A stretch of DNA of 64,000 nt from Cryptomeria japonica (GCF_030272615.1 NC_081411.1:45831517-45895516); one strand, 5' to 3'. Positions 9,813-23,822 are shown, numbered from the stretch's first letter. Notes: generated by a model from the letters alone, not told the origin. Translations and numbers: made by a program.

Positions 9813-12800
9813 GTGGAAGACGTCAGAACATACATTCACTGCCATATTGAGGATCTAGGTACCAATGACATGAAGAGAATGTATACGAGCAAGTTGATGG
9901 GAGACTCTAGAAAGATCAAGCCTGAGTATAAGCACATTGAGGATCTAATGTTTACTAGCATTTTCGTTATCCATGAATTTGAAGATGAGATCATCAGATA
10001 TCTATTTATCATAGTGAATGGAGAATTCGTCTGGTTGGATAGGCCATATAAGATCTCGAAGGAGGCCATTAGGGCCATCACTAGTTTGTCGTAGATTGGT
10101 CAACATCTAGAGAAAAAGAGTTTTAATGATCAAGTTAACAAACTCACCAGCACAACTTTGGACCTATGATCGATGAGGGTCACCACCATTACTGACAAAG
10201 ACATCAGATTTGGTAGCATGATCATTGGGTACAATTTAACTCAATCAAATCATCTCAACTCTATTTCTAGTTTCTACAATTATGCCGCATATAAGATCAT
10301 GAGGGAAAATGAGAAGTTAGATCTTTGTGGATGGATGTTAGATGATTTTTTAGTTAGCCTTGGGAAGATCCAAGGAGATAAGAAGGGGAAATTTTAGTAT
10401 GAAAATCTTATTGTCTATTTGATGATATTTTTCATTAATGAAACTCCTAGTTTTGGGAACAGATAGTAGGCATTTGATATTCCTGTAGGAAAAAAACTAA
10501 AACAATCTACTGCTACCCTGGGTAGTCAGCGAGATGATAAGGTTTGGGGTTATTTGAAGTCATTTCAAAAGGAAATGAAATCTAGAGAGAGGGTTCCAAA
10601 AACAATTGTGGAGAAATTCTCAACCGAGATCTGCTTTATGGTTAAAAAAGATGAAACCTTGATGGAACTAGTTAAACCCCATAAGATATGGATAGAACAA
10701 TTGGGTTATGAGGTTCATGCTTATATTTTAGATGCTTATACAAAGATGTTATTTGATGCACCTATTGATGCGACCGGGAAATCCTTTGATACTACAAAGT
10801 AGAAGAAGCAAGAGGTCCAAACTGAATTTAACCGGAAGAAGAGGGGGAAGCAATAGGGCAAGGCCATAAATTTTTCTGAACAAGTATCTTGGGACATCAA
10901 GGCCTTAATGGATGTTGTTCCAGAAATTAGAAGGAAGAGGAAATAGCATAAAGTCTTCATTGAGCCTATTCCATCAAACTCTAGAACTGAAGATGACACA
11001 CATTTAGAATTCAAGAGGGTATTGAGGAAGAAAGATGAGGAGACTAAGGAGGAAGAAAGGAAGCAACTGGAAAGGAAGGTCACAACCAAGGTACCGGCAA
11101 AGGAAAGAGCTCCAAAGGAAACACCTTCTACTCCATCTGATACTAGTAGAAGAAACAAGATGGATGACACAAACCTTGCAATTGTATCCGGTAATGTATC
11201 TATTATTCCACCCAAGACTTGTGTAGAATTGGTAAATGACATCACTAAGGATGGTATGTTCAAAAATGTACAATTATATTATGAGCATTTAGATGATGAT
11301 GAGTAGAGAGAATTTGAGGAAGCAGTTTTATTATATCTAGATATATATAAGAAAGCTTTGGTGGAAATTGAGAAGCAAATCCCGACACAACTATATGACA
11401 ACCTAGATGCTAGGAGACTATCAGCTATGGAGGAGGAGAAGCACATAAAGATTCAATAATTATTAACTACTTGTGGATCCATTACTCCTAAAGAATTGGA
11501 TATGACACTTGAGGTTACAGACAAAAAGATTTTTCAAAATAAGCACATGATAGTTAGTCTTATGTTAGGTGGGGTTAATGAGATTATCAGTGAGACCCAT
11601 AAGACATGGGTTCAATTCTTTGTTCAAAACCTTGGTTTCTACACTTCACTGAAAGCTAAAACTAAGACTACTGACATCCCAGTTCAAGGGAAATGAAAAG
11701 GTATAATGGGTACCTCATCTACAATTTTAAAAGATAATAAGGAATTAGATGTAGAGCCCCTAGTAGAATCTAATGTATAGGACATAGAGTAGATACCGAC
11801 AAATGTAGATATACTTGCAGATTCACAGAGTGTACAGGTTACAAATGTTGAGGATGATAGTCCTCTAGATCAGAATTTATAGGTTAAGAATATAGTTCAG
11901 GAGGAACCGATAGTAACTGATACTACACCAAGTGGTGAAGCCAATGATATGAAAGAGGAATCTATTAAAATTAATAAACCATCAGAGGAGAAGGGAGACG
12001 AATCTGATAGGGAATTGGTACCGAGCACATCATTGTTATCAACTGACACCTCCCAGGTAGAGCAGAAGAGTTTAACTAAGATGAGTTCTATTGAGCTCAT
12101 GATGATGGCTACACAGAAGATGATGACAGAAGGATCTATGGACAAAGGAATTATTGATCAATGAATCCCAATTTTGCATAGACTTGTCCTGGAGTGCCAT
12201 TTTGACAAAGGAGCAAGTCCATCTAGCAACCTCAAAATAATCACTGAGCATATTTCTAAGAACTTTCAATCTTGACAACAGATATCTAACCAATGGGTAT
12301 TGGAGAGATTCACACAAGCTAAGAGAGCAACTTTTCATCAGATGATTGAGTCAGAGAAAAAAGAGATTAATGATAAAATGAATTTAATTGATAATACTTT
12401 AAAGCAATGTACTAATATTTATAGAGTATGCTACAATACTAGTCTACTTACTGCAGATATAGATAAAGGGATTAAGGATACTCAGGAGAAAATTGTAGGT
12501 ATAGTCAATTCTTTTGATGGTTCAAATTCTTTGACTACATCTATTGATAGATAGATTTTGGTATTGGAAGCTCAAGTTTCATCTCTTGAAAGGGAAAAAG
12601 ACAAAATCATAAGGAGAGCTAAATGTCTTAGAGGATTGGTGAGTCCACGGTTGGACTCATTGAGTGTACATAGGAAGGAATATATTGATATGATTGGTAA
12701 GCCCACACTGGCAAAACTTAAGGATAAAGAGTCATATGCTCACATGCTTAATGGAATTGTATCTATTTTTTGGCACATTCAAATCAGGTTGGGATATTTA

Positions 12801-12818
12801 TCTAGAGCTTTTGGATAA
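9813..12818 (+). pseudogene. ORF2 of element C: long conserved ORF of unknown function
   Basis: About 1000 codons in one frame, with roughly eight or more in-frame stops but open segments all in the same frame (9813, 10173, 10554, 11022, 11496, 11949, 12300, 12558). It aligns with ORF2 of element D in order: IPKGVVYVEDVR / IPDRVLLVEDVR, FVWLDRPYKISKEAI / FMWLEEKPFKITKEII, then a block around EKFSTEICF / EKYKDDICF, then a Lys/Glu-rich linker and a coiled-coil C-terminus. No catalytic motif of pol enzymes is seen. The reading frame starts before 9813 (GVVYVEDVR), but the true start is unclear; 9194-9812 is a spacer with degenerate GTGATTAAGAG-type repeats near 9480-9570. I do not recognise the family. 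Confidence 0.75.
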
Positions 12819-12937
12819 AGCCTATCCGAAAATTTTCAAGTATATTCAACTTCAGTAAGATGTTTTGGGACATATTCTTTGTACAAACTTTCATTCTTCA
12901 TCCCAGGTTTTGGTATATTTTTTTGGAATTGATATCA

Positions 12938-13118
12938 AAGGGGGAGGTAAAGCTAAAAAACATATTCTTGACATCAGGAGATATGGAGGTATGGATTATT
13001 TTGTATAGATCATAAATGGATATTTATCTCAAGGGGAGCAGTCTTAGAGTGAAACCGGTAGATGGAAACCATTATCATTTTTCACATGAGTGTTGCCATC
13101 AATTCCAAAGGGGGAGAT
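12938..13118 (+). other. Two polypurine tracts of element C
   Basis: ATCAAAGGGGGAGG (near 12938) and CCAAAGGGGGAGAT (near 13105) lie about 165 bases apart; only the second abuts the 3' LTR. Duplicated tracts also occur in E and D. Confidence 0.75.
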
Positions 13119-14029
13119 AGTTGGCAACTGACACTCATTTGATTGTTTTCATGTGTTTTCATTGATGGAAACATGTTCCGGCTTTCATTCCTTGGTTTAG
13201 TTGTTTACCAGTAGACACTTCACTAGCACTGGCACTGGCAGGTATCATCACTAGTAGGAAGGATTCTTTGGGTACCAGCATTGTATGCCAACATGAATTA
13301 CATCAAGATACTGGTATAGGAGGCCAAAATCATTTAGGAGATCCAAAAATCGGCAATTGATTTTGATATTTATGTATATATGTAATTGAGCCAACATGTA
13401 TATTCATTTTGTAATTATCTATGTAACACAGCATAAGGCATGAAAAATTGTAAGGGTATATAGGTAAGCTGATTAGATCATTTTGTGATATTGTAGGCTA
13501 TGACATATATGGGAAATTATTATAATGATTGTAATGTGAAGATAATGAGGACATTTATGTAAGAGATTATTCAGGTAAGGATTTAGGGTTTCAGAACTGG
13601 AACAGTCAGAGCTTGAACTGGAACTCAATCAGGCATAGCAAATGCATTAAATGAGTTTAGTTTTATTTTTTTATTTATCAAAGTGACTGTAGTCAGTGAG
13701 ACTCCTTTGTGATGAGCAGTGTGCTCTAGGCTATAAGCCGTCCTGCATGTGCGGGCCCCCATATTATGTAATATCTTTTCATATGGCCAGTGGATTGATA
13801 TTGTGGGTCGCAAATCCCACCATGGTTTTTTCTATTTGAGGTTTTCTAAATATAATTATTTGTGTTATGGTATTCATTTGTGTGATTGTATTATTGATTC
13901 TTTTACTTCTTTCTATTCTATATGTATCGGTATACTGGTTGGTGAATGCATGTTATAATAAGGTTAAAATTGAAAATTCTGGTAGAACATTGATTCACTC
14001 CCCCCTCTTAGTGTTAATTGATTCCAACA
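13119..14029 (+). repeat. Element C 3' LTR
   Basis: It aligns along its length with 7184-8099. The first base is A in place of T (AGTTGG against TGTTGG), so the terminal TG is mutated; it ends ATTCCAACA. Confidence 0.9.
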
Positions 14030-14680
14030 AAAGGCCCAAAAAATATGACCACATATTCCTAAGATAGCTCCAACAAATCACACATGCTAACACTTCATCC
14101 AAAGTCAATATTAAACATAATATGTACAAAAATAATGAAGCACACTAACCAGTTGGCCCAAAAAACATCACTCAATGCAAATAGATAAATGTAGATCTAA
14201 AAATATCATGGTAAGACCATATAAACATTATAACTCACCCTACAAAGCATATCTAGACCAAAAGAGTATGATCCAAATAAGATAAATCAAGTAAGCCATC
14301 TAGAGACCAATACAACTGATAGAGTCGAACATAGAAAACATAACTAGACTTGTAAATCAAACCATCACTAGAAATCTAAACTCGAACACCATGCAAACCA
14401 TATAAACATGTCCACCAAGCCACACCACTTGAACCAACACAACAAATTAATGTAGAGCATTCTCCAGACTAGTCTTAACAAATAGTGTCTTTGACAACAA
14501 ACATCCACAACCAACTTCATCATTTAAGCAACTGAGGACCTACAAACATGTTAGTGCAACATTCATTAAACATAGAAATTACATCCAAAACCACAAGCCA
14601 TCATCATCAAGAACAAAATGAATGTGGAGGATTCTTCCATAAGGACATAAAATAGTTTTTCCTGCATATTATAACTTCCA
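14030..14680. other. Unassigned A/C-rich sequence between C and E
   Basis: No ORF, LTR end or repeat recognised. It may include the rest of the element I LTR or another old LTR remnant. It ends with TTCCA, the target duplication of element E, and continues after E at 21396. Confidence 0.5.
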
Positions 14681-15919
14681 TATTATAGTCTATTGAATTT
14701 GGTTATCGGATATGTTGTTGTCATTGATGTCAACATATTACTATGAGTTTTTCTGGTGAGCTTGTGAAGATTTTTGGATCGGGTTTTGTTGTTCTTTGGT
14801 TACTGATTCCTAGTGTTCCTATTGGTGTTTCTGTTAGTATTCCCTTCAGTATATTCTGGTATGTTCAGATCTTGTGCTGAGACTTTGGGATGTTACTTAG
14901 GATGATCTTGTCTATCTTCATTTCAGATGGTTCATGATTTGGTGACCTGCAAGTTATCTTTTTTCATGAAAGTTGTTGTTTGGTTGTGTTCTTATGCTTT
15001 GAGACATTAATAGATGAAGATTTGAAAAGAGATGATTGTGCAACTATTCCATATGATTCTTACATGTTTTCTAGTGTCTCCTACTCATGTCCTATTTGTT
15101 TTGATGATCTACATTGATCATTGTGCAAGATTTGGTTATTTCTATCAACCGGTGGTGGTTTGTGTTTTGTTGGTGGTGTAGCGTGTTGTGGTTGATCTTG
15201 GTGCGCTTTCGGTGGATATGATTGTTTGGAAATTTGAATTAGGTCCATGTATGTAATGTAAATCATTATATTAGTTTGGTGGTTGATCTTTGTATCATGT
15301 AATGTAATTTTGGTATTTATAAGTTAAGGGTTGAGGGTTTAGCCGACCTAGCTATCAAAGTTGATGATTTGCATATATAGGTGATATACTTGTGTAATTT
15401 AGGAGTTGATGTGATGTCTACATTCTTAGAGAGATTTGTATATCCAAATAGAGATATATCATTTGGTGAAGTGTTGTGGTGATATCGGTGTTGCAGGGTA
15501 GACAATTGTGCTTAATTGGAACTATTATCAGGCATCTATAGATGATACTATTGCAGTTCACTTCTTCTGGATTATAGCCTGATTCATTTTTTTAAGTCAA
15601 TGAGACTTCCCTAAGGGTTGGAGCCTTTTGATTATATATCTTTGGGCAGTGTGCCTGAATGCATGTGTATTCCCCATTGTAATATTTTCACATACTACTA
15701 CAAAATATCATCTTATTGTGGGTAGGCTCCCACTGTTGTTTTTCCCTTAACTGAGTTTTCCATGTCAACATTTTTGGTGTTGTGTGTTGTGTTGTTCATT
15801 TTCTTATCTTTCAATTGTTGTAGCTTATCAATTTATGCTTTGGTGTTTGATTATCTGATTTCTAGTGAAGACTGATTCAACCCCCTCCTCTCAGTCTTGC
15901 CTCTTGATTGTTGCTAACA
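14681..15919 (+). repeat. Element E 5' LTR
   Basis: It is homologous to 20168-21395. The start is altered (TATTATAGTC instead of the TGTGTC of the 3' copy); it ends GTTGCTAACA before the primer site. Confidence 0.88.
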
Positions 15920-15921
15920 AT

Positions 15922-15933
15922 TGGTATCAGAGC
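15922..15933 (+). other. Element E primer binding site (tRNA-iMet)
   Basis: TGGTATCAGAGC lies two bases after the LTR end. Confidence 0.92.
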
Positions 15934-15975
15934 TAGATCCTCCGGTAGAAGCTTAATCACTTGAGCATATTCGGG

Positions 15976-18900
15976 ATGGCAGCTCAAGGTATTATTTTCA
16001 AGAAGGAAAGTCCAAGGTTTGATGGAAGCAACTATATTGTATGGAAGAACCAGATGGAGGTGTAGCTGAAATGTCTTGGAGAAGATTACTCAAAGATTAC
16101 TAAGAATGCCTATGTTGTTCCTCAAATTGGACCATCCACTCCTCATGAAGTTAAGGAAGTTGAATATAATATTAGAGTGAAGGAAGGATTCTGAAATGAC
16201 AAATGTAATGGAACTTCAAACCACACATCATATCTAGGTTAAGCTTGAGATGTTGTATGCAGGTGATAGTGAGGTGAAAGTTGCTAAGTTGCAGAGCTTG
16301 AAAGGAAAGTATGAGACATTGAAGATGGGAGATGATGAGAACATACATTCATGCATGGCTTTTTCTTGGTATCAGGAATACCGATGGAAAGATTGACGAA
16401 GATGAGATTGTTGCTAAGGTGTTGAGATCTTTTCCCCCTGCTTACAAACATAAGGTTTCTATTATAGATGAGATCCAAAGTGTAACTGTAGTGATAAGAG
16501 ATATGTTAGTTGGAAAACTTGTTGCATTTGAGCTAAAAAAATTTGGATAATCAAATGGAAAGTATGAGACAATATTTAAATCATCAACATCTATCTCCGG
16601 TAAGCAGAAGTATGACCTTGATGAGTGCAGGATATCTAGGTATGAAAGAGAAAGAAGAAAGATTGCAGATGAAGAGAGAGAGCTCAATAAGCCTGAAGCA
16701 TTGATTGCCTAGAGATTCCCTAAAGGTACTGGTAAGTATGATGGAAAGTTTCCTATGAAATGTTTTACTTGCAATAAGATAGGACATTATTCTTCTAGAT
16801 GTCTGGAGAGAATGGATAAGTATGATAGGAATTATAGATATGAGAAGCATAAGAAGTATGATAAAGCCTAATCTATTGAAGTGAGTTTGTTAATCAGAAG
16901 AACTGTTATTATGCTGCAGATGAAGGTATTACAGATGAAGAATCAGAAGGAGATGAAGTTGTGTTTATTGCTATTATGGAAGATGGACCTATCCCTATTG
17001 ATTCTACTAGCTAATCTATTGAAAAAAAAGATTTGGCTACTAAAGTTGAAGAAAAGAGTGTATGGGTGATTGACAGCAGTTGTTCACATCATATGACCGG
17101 TGATAAAAGCAAATTTATTAGTATGTAAAAGCATGATGGTGGAATAGTCAGATCTGGAGATGACAAAGCTTATGTAATCCATAGGAGAGGTTCTATTTAT
17201 TTTGATGGTAAGCATAACACTAACGATGTCATGTATGTTGAAGGTTTGAAGCATAATCTTTTGAGTGTTGAATAGATGGTTGAGAAGGGTTATGATCTAT
17301 AATTGAAGAATGGTAAATATAAAATCTTGAATGCCTCTAGTATAGAGATTGCATATGGGACTAAGACTGAAGGTAACATTTTTCATTTGAATGCAAGTGA
17401 GAAAAGTTGTTTGATTGCTAATATATATGAGAGTTGGTTATGGAATAGAAGGATATGCCATGTAAACTTTGATTCTCTAATCAAGATTAATTCTACACAT
17501 GCTATTAGAGGTCTTCCTAAGATTGTTAAACCTATTAATCCGATATCTAAGGAATGTTATTTGAGTAAGCAAACAAGAATTTATTTCAAGAACAAATGGT
17601 ATACATCAGATGGGTTGTTGGATCTTGTACATGCTGATCTATGTGGACCTACAAATGTTAGAAGTGTGCAGGGTGATAGATACTTTATGTTGCTAATTGA
17701 TGATTATTCCAGGATGATGTGGGTTGCCTTTTTGAAGGAGAAATCAGAAGCATTTTAGAAATTCAAGATATTCAAAGATAAAGTTCAAACAAAGTCCAGA
17801 TTTAAGACAAAGTGTGTGAGATCTGATAGAGGTGGAGAATTTTGTTCTAGTGAGTTCAATTCTTTCTATGAGATGCATGAAATTAGAAGACAACTTTCTG
17901 CTCCTAGGAACCCCACATTAGAATGCAGTTGTTGAAAGGAAGAACCGTATTGTTTTGGATGCTACAAGGACTATTTTGATTGAGGGAAATGTTTCAAAGA
18001 TCTACTAGAGAGAAGCCATTAGCACTATAGTCTGCATATTTAACAGAGTTCATATCAAAGGTGATACCGGTAAGACCCCTTATGAGCTTTGGTTTGGCCA
18101 TGTTCCTACTGTGAAATATTTCAAAGTTTTTCGTAGCAAATGTTATATCAAGAGAGATGAAGATATTGAAAAGTTTGATACTAGAAGTGATGAAGGTATC
18201 TTTTTGGGTTATTCCACAAAGAGTAAAGCCTACTAGTGCTATTACAAGAGATTGAGAAATATTGTTGAGAGTGAATGTATGAAGGTGGATGAGAACCTTG
18301 GAAAGGTGGTCAGAGCTTATGATGAAGGTTGAAATGTTATTTTAGCCCCTCTTCAACCCAAAGGACCTAAGCAGAATGATCCAGTAGAGATAGAGACAGT
18401 TAATATGGGTGTTGTTGTTGTTGGTGATGATGTGTAGGAATCTGAGAATTAGAAGACTCAAAGGTGTGTTAGATTAAGTCACTCTGAAAAATGAAATTAT
18501 TGGTGATGAGAATAAAGGTATGATCACTAGAAGAAGGTTAGCTACATAAGAGGTATGTTTGATATCCAAAGTTGAACCAAAATATGTTGTTGAAGCTTGT
18601 AAAGATGAAAATTGGATAAGGGTCATGGAAGAAGAATTAGGTCAAATTGAGAAAAATAATACTTGGGAAATTGTGCCTAGACCTAAGGATAAAAATGTTA
18701 TTGTTACTAAATGGGTTTTTAAAAATAAATTGAATTGAACAACCTGATGGATTTTTATTGTTAGATGATGGTGATATGGTATGCAAGTTGAAGAAATCAC
18801 TTTATAAACTAAAACAAGCTCCTAGAGCCTAGTATGCTATATTGGATAAATACTTGTTGAAATTATGATTCACTAAAGTTGTTACTGATAGTAATTTGTA

Positions 18901-19853
18901 CTTTAAAGTTGAAAATGATAACATCTTGATTGTTGAAGTCTTTGTTGATGATATTATTTTTGGTGGTGATGATGATATGAGTATGAAGTTTACCAGTGAT
19001 ATGAAAAAGGAATTTGAAATGTCTATGATTGATGAGATGGAATTTTTCTTAGGTTTGCAAATTGCACAAATAGGGAAATGTATCTTTATATCTCAGACTA
19101 AGTATGTGAAAGAATTGTTGCAGAAGTTTGGACTAGATAATTCCAAACCAGCTGGAACTCCTATGGTGGCTAGTTGTAAATTGTCTAAAAATGATGAATC
19201 TCCTAAAGCTAATCAGAGTTTGTACAGATCTATGTTTGGTGGACTATTATATCTTACTTAGACTAGCCCTGATATTATGCATGTTGTATGTATGGCTGCT
19301 AGATATCAAGCTGATCCAAAGGAAAGTTATGTTACTAATGTTAAAAGAATATTCATATATCTAAAGGGAACTATGGATTATGGTTTATGGTATCCTAATA
19401 AATATGATTTCATGTTATGTGCTTACACTAATGCAGACTAGGTAGGTGATGTAGATGACTAGAAGAGTACTACAGGTGGAGAATTCTTTTCGGGTAAGAA
19501 GTTGGTTTCATGGGCTAGCAAGAAATAAGACTCGACATCTCTATCTACTGTTGAAGCAGAGTACATTACTGTTGCTCGATATCAGAACTATCTATGATGA
19601 GCCTATTGTTATATACTATGATAATTCTAGTTCTATAAACATGTCAAAGAATCTGATACAACATTCAAAGACTAAGAATATATAAATCAAATACAATTAC
19701 TTGAAGGAGCAAGTCAATGAACAGAAGGTGAAGTTGGAATATGTATCAATAAAGGAACAAATTGCTAATATTTTTACTAAGCCTTTTCCTTCAGATACAT
19801 TTGTCTATTTGAGAAATAACATAGTGGTAACCACCCCTCTTGATGAGAACTAG
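15976..19853 (+). pseudogene. Copia gag-pol of element E, many stops and frameshifts
   Basis: It starts ATGGCAGCTCAAGG (15976) with a Gag opening containing PRFDGSNYIVWKNQME. Recognisable in order: CCHC knuckle CFTCNKIGHYSSRC (about 16761-16803), protease VIDSSCSHHM near 17065 with the catalytic DSG changed to DSS, integrase pre-domain and core (LLIDDYSRMMW, SDRGGEF, 17300-17900), RT with FVDDIIF (about 18938) and FFLGLQI, RNase H with a broken first motif (TNAD-VGD) and LSTVEAEYI. Blocks lie in different frames. The ancestral role was particle formation, reverse transcription and integration; none can be made now. Confidence 0.92.
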
Positions 19854-20029
19854 ATTCATTGAGTTGCATCAATTTGGTGGATTTCAGAGCCTTATTTTTC
19901 TTATTCGGGTTGATGTATTATTGTTGCTCCTCTGTTGGAGTAGTCTATTGATTTGGTTGTGATAGATTCATGTTTTTGTGGTGGAGATATATGTTTGGTT
20001 TTTTGTTTTTGGTGAGATTTGACATTGTT

Positions 20030-20167
20030 GTCAAAGGGGGAGAGATCATGTGAAAAACTGCATTATCTATACTAATCTTAATGGGAGTTTGCTGGTGATA
20101 TCTTTTTTGTTTGCATTGACTATTTTTCAAACTCATATGTTGCCATCAATGCCAAAGGGGGAAAGGA
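20030..20167 (+). other. Two polypurine tracts of element E
   Basis: TCAAAGGGGGAGAGATC (about 20032) and CCAAAGGGGGAAAGGA (about 20152-20167); the second abuts the 3' LTR start TGTGTC. Confidence 0.75.
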
Positions 20168-21395
20168 TGTGTCTATTGGATTTGGTTGTTGGACTTGGAT
20201 ATGTTGTTTTCATTGATGTCAATATATCCTTGTGAGTTTTTCTGGTGAGCTTGTGAAGATTTTTTTATATGGTTTTGTTGTTCTTTGCTTACAGGTTCCT
20301 GGTGTTCCTATTGGTGTTCTTATTGGTATTCACTCTGGTATGTTTCAGTATGATCAGATCTTGTGCTGAGACTTTGGGATGTTTCTTGCAATGATCTTGT
20401 GTATCTTTATTTCTGATTGTTCATGATTTGGTGACTCGCAAGTTATTTTTCTTTGTGGCAGTTGTTGTTTGGTTGTATTCTTGAGCTTTGAGACATTGAT
20501 AGATGAATATTTGAAAATAGATGATTGTGCAATTGTTCTGGATAATTCTTACATGTTTTCTGGTGTCTCCTAATTGTTTCCTATTTGTTTCTATGATCTG
20601 CATTGATTGTTGAGCGATGTTTGGTGATTTCTATCAATCAGTGGTGATTTGAGTGTTTCTGGTGGTGTAGCGTGTTGTGGTTGATATTGTTTGGAAATTT
20701 GAATCATGGTCCATGATATGTAATATAAATCATTAGATTAGTCTAGTGGTCGATCTTTGTATCATTTTTTGTAATTTTTGTACTTATAAGTTGAGGGTTG
20801 AGGGTTTAGCTAACGTTGCTCTCAAGGTTGATGATTTGCATATATAGGTGATATACTTGTGTAATTTAGGAGTTGATGTTATGTCTAAATTATCAGAGAG
20901 AGTTGTATATGTGAAAAAGAGATATATCATTCAGTGAAGTGTTGTGGTGAGATCGGTATTGCAGGGCAGACAATTGTGCTTAACCAAAACTGTTATCAAG
21001 CGTTTGTCGATGCTACTATTTCAGTTCACTTCTTCCAAATTGTAGTCCAATTCATTTTTATAAGTTAGTGAGACTTCCCTAAGGGTTGGAGCCTTCTACG
21101 TATATATCTTTTGGTAGTGAGCCTAGGAAGTGTGCCTGAATGCATGTGCATTCCATATTGTAATATTTTCACATACTACTGCAGAGTATCATCTTATTGT
21201 GGGTAGGTTCCCACCGTGGTTTCTCCCTTAACCAGGTTTTCCATGTCAAGTTTTTTGGTGTTGTGTGTTGTGTTGTTCATTTTATTATCTTTTTTGATGT
21301 AGTTTATCGGTTTATGCTTTGGTGTTTGATTATGTGATATTCGGTGAAGAGCGATTCCCCCACCTCTCAGTCTTCCCTCTTGATTGATGGTATCA
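20168..21395 (+). repeat. Element E 3' LTR
   Basis: It aligns with 14681-15919 and ends TGATGGTATCA, followed by the TTCCA target duplication. Confidence 0.9.
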
Positions 21396-21506
21396 TTCCA
21401 TTGTTGTATCTCCTTGGGAACACCTCATACTTACTCAATATAACCATTAGACAACATAACTATATCTGAAAAACTCATTTCCAAACTATATACATCTATA
21501 CAAGTG

Positions 21507-22632
21507 TATTGGAATCAAGGAACACTGAGAGGGGGGGTGAATTAGTGTTTTGCAATCTTTAATATTATTAATCTAAAATTTTCAACCATCTAATACAAAT
21601 AAATAGAGGAAAGATGCAAACACATAAAGAAAATATTCACAACACCATAACATGAGATTTATACATAGAAAACCCGGTTAAGGGAAAAACCATGGTGGGA
21701 TTCAGACGCACAATATTAATATACTCTATTAGAAGTATAAAAATATCACATGAGGGGAATGCAAATGCATTTAGGCACACTACCTAGAGCTCACTACTCA
21801 AATTACAATAAGGGCTACAACCTAAAAAGGATCATTGCCTTATAATAATTATAAGAGGTAATGAACTAATGTATAGAAATTTCTACAAATTCCTCAAAAT
21901 AGTTCCAGTTAAACTCAAAATATTCAATCTTACTCTCCTTTACTAGACTGCTATGTTCTAATATTTTGATATATTCCATAGCACAAATATTTCTTGAGCA
22001 TGTGAAACTGCACACAGTCATTCACAAATAATTTTTCACACAACCACCGATATCAAAAATTAAAATATCAATCTCTCTTATATATCTACAACATCAAATT
22101 AGATCTTCTATGTGTTAGCCCAAAAAAGCATAACACACAAATGAAACCTATATACCAAGTCGGCTCAATTCGAACTCAAATTTACATAAGCACACCAGAA
22201 AGAGTTGTCCACACGCTTCCCACATGTCGGCTTATCATTCTCAAACACAATTACATCTACCAAAACCAATCCACATATTTCAAACAATGATTAACCATGC
22301 GAGATTGTTGATAAACATTGTTCTACTCAAAAACCTATATACTAGACCTTCCAACTCACTCAATAATTTTCACCAGATGTCACAAACCTTTAATATGGTA
22401 GATAGCACATCCTCGATGCTTCTCAAAGATGCACAACACAAATTATTCAACATAGATGAAATGCCAACCAATATATTGCATACTACCAAATGGCCTGTCT
22501 TATCTCACTGGACCTCACCTAAGCTCAATCACACTTCCGGTATGAACAAATCATGAACGGTGGATGGGATTACTGACATGAGTTTCCATCAATCATAATA
22601 TTTTATTATCTATGTAGTGTCTCTTGCCAACA
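21507..22632 (-). repeat. Solo LTR (copia-type, related to the element C LTR)
   Basis: On the minus strand it starts TGTTGGCAAGAG (compare TGTTGGCAACTG in the C family) and ends with the CACCCCCCCTCTCAGTG block and TTCCAATA. AAGTG flanks both sides (21502-21506 and 22633-22637), with no interior on either side, so it arose by LTR-LTR recombination. The bases 21396-21506 and 22638-22680 around it are unassigned. A 110-codon ORF inside it is chance. Confidence 0.85.
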
Positions 22633-23400
22633 AAGTGAACAACTTTGACTCCAATGACAACACAACTCAAGTTTCCCTCAAATTGTTCAACACAAACAAT
22701 TAGAAATTGTTCTAATATAAAACTTAACATAAACATGGGAAGTTGACTAGTATAAAAATTGTATTATTGCAAACTTTTATCAGATCCATTTCATCCCAAC
22801 AATTGGAGGCTAAAATTTGGGTATGGTTCAAATTGTAGATATTTTAGAAAATTACATTAGATATAAAAAAAATTCTAAAAAAAAAAAGTTAGTAGAAGAA
22901 ACTACATATAAAATAAGAAGACATTTAATCTATTGGCAATCAATTTGTGAAATATTATTTTAAAGCGAGTGAAAGCTTGTTTTGTTTAAGTTAAAAATAC
23001 TAATAAATTTTATTTTTTAAAAATATCAAATGAGAACAAATTAGAAGTCTCACCCTTTAGGTCATTATCCAAAGCTATTCCAAAGTTAAAGGAGCAAAAG
23101 AAGGGACTAAATTTTTTTTTGTTGCATAATATTTGCTTGTTTTCAAACCAAGATCATATTATTTTTTTCTTTTTATTATTTAAAAAATGTGATCAAATTG
23201 TATAACTTAAAACATGGTCATGTTCCTAATATTATACCTATATTCTATTTGAAAATTATGATTATTATAGTTGTACTTGAATAAGATAAGAAGTTTTACT
23301 ATGTCTTCAAATGTAATTCTCTATGAAATTTTATTTATTATAGAGTTGAAAGATAGGTAATAAATTTTGTATTTGAAAGGATTACCAACACAACCCTTTG

Positions 23401-23822
23401 TATTTTTGATAAAGATAAATAGATTTTACAGGGACCTGAAACCCAAAGTATTATAGACAAAGGCCAGTAGCCAACTTGACAAAAAAACTAAGCAGAACAG
23501 GGGAGAAACCCCACATAGACCGATAGCCAAAAAACAAACAAAAAAAGATGAACCAAAAAAATAGGGCCACACACTCAGCAAAGAGAGTGCATCACTTCAA
23601 TATTTTTCTGAATAATACTCCTATTAATTTTCTCCAAGTCTTCCATGATGAATCTGGAGGTTCCCTGGTCCTGGCTCTAACTCCTGGTTCTAGTACATGG
23701 ACCCAAACTAATCTTCCCACTAGAAGCACTCCATCCACCCTCCAAAGCAATCTTTTTCTGCTTTTCTCCCATGGGAGGGTCATTGGCAATGGTCCTAGTT
23801 CTATAACCAATCATCATGGAAT
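23401..23822 (-). mobile_element. Short non-LTR (LINE-like) insertion, 5' truncated
   Basis: It is present in copy 1 but absent from the aligned place in copy 2 (about 43868). It is flanked by an imperfect 14-base direct repeat, AACACAACCCTTTG (23387-23400) and AATACAACTCTTTG (about 23823-23836). On the minus strand the 3' end reads TTTATCTTTATCAAAAATACA-like (split here), typical of plant LINE tails. A 72-codon minus ORF inside has no recognised domain. A SINE is possible. Confidence 0.55.

Larger units (their letters stand above)
7184..14029 (+). mobile_element. Element C: pol-less LTR retroelement with Gag-like ORF1 and unknown ORF2
   Basis: The 5' LTR 7184-8099, tRNA-Met primer site, ORF1 (8168-9193), ORF2 (9813-12818), polypurine tracts and 3' LTR 13119-14029 are all present. 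No protease, integrase, RT or RNase H motif was found on either strand inside it. LTRs differ by roughly 10% by eye, so it is old. Flanks AAGGG (7179-7183) and AAGG (14031-14034) look like an imperfect target duplication. It must have relied on proteins of another element. Its nearest relative here is element D. Confidence 0.88.
14681..21395 (+). mobile_element. Element E: degenerate Ty1-copia retrotransposon
   Basis: 5' LTR 14681-15919, primer site, decayed gag-pol, polypurine tract and 3' LTR 20168-21395. The five bases TTCCA flank both ends (14676-14680 and 21396-21400), a perfect target duplication. Many stops and frameshifts make it non-functional. Domain order protease-integrase-RT-RNase H confirms copia. 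Confidence 0.93.

Noticed and set aside
22224-22556. 110-codon ORF
   Set aside because: Lies inside the solo LTR on the opposite strand with no domain.
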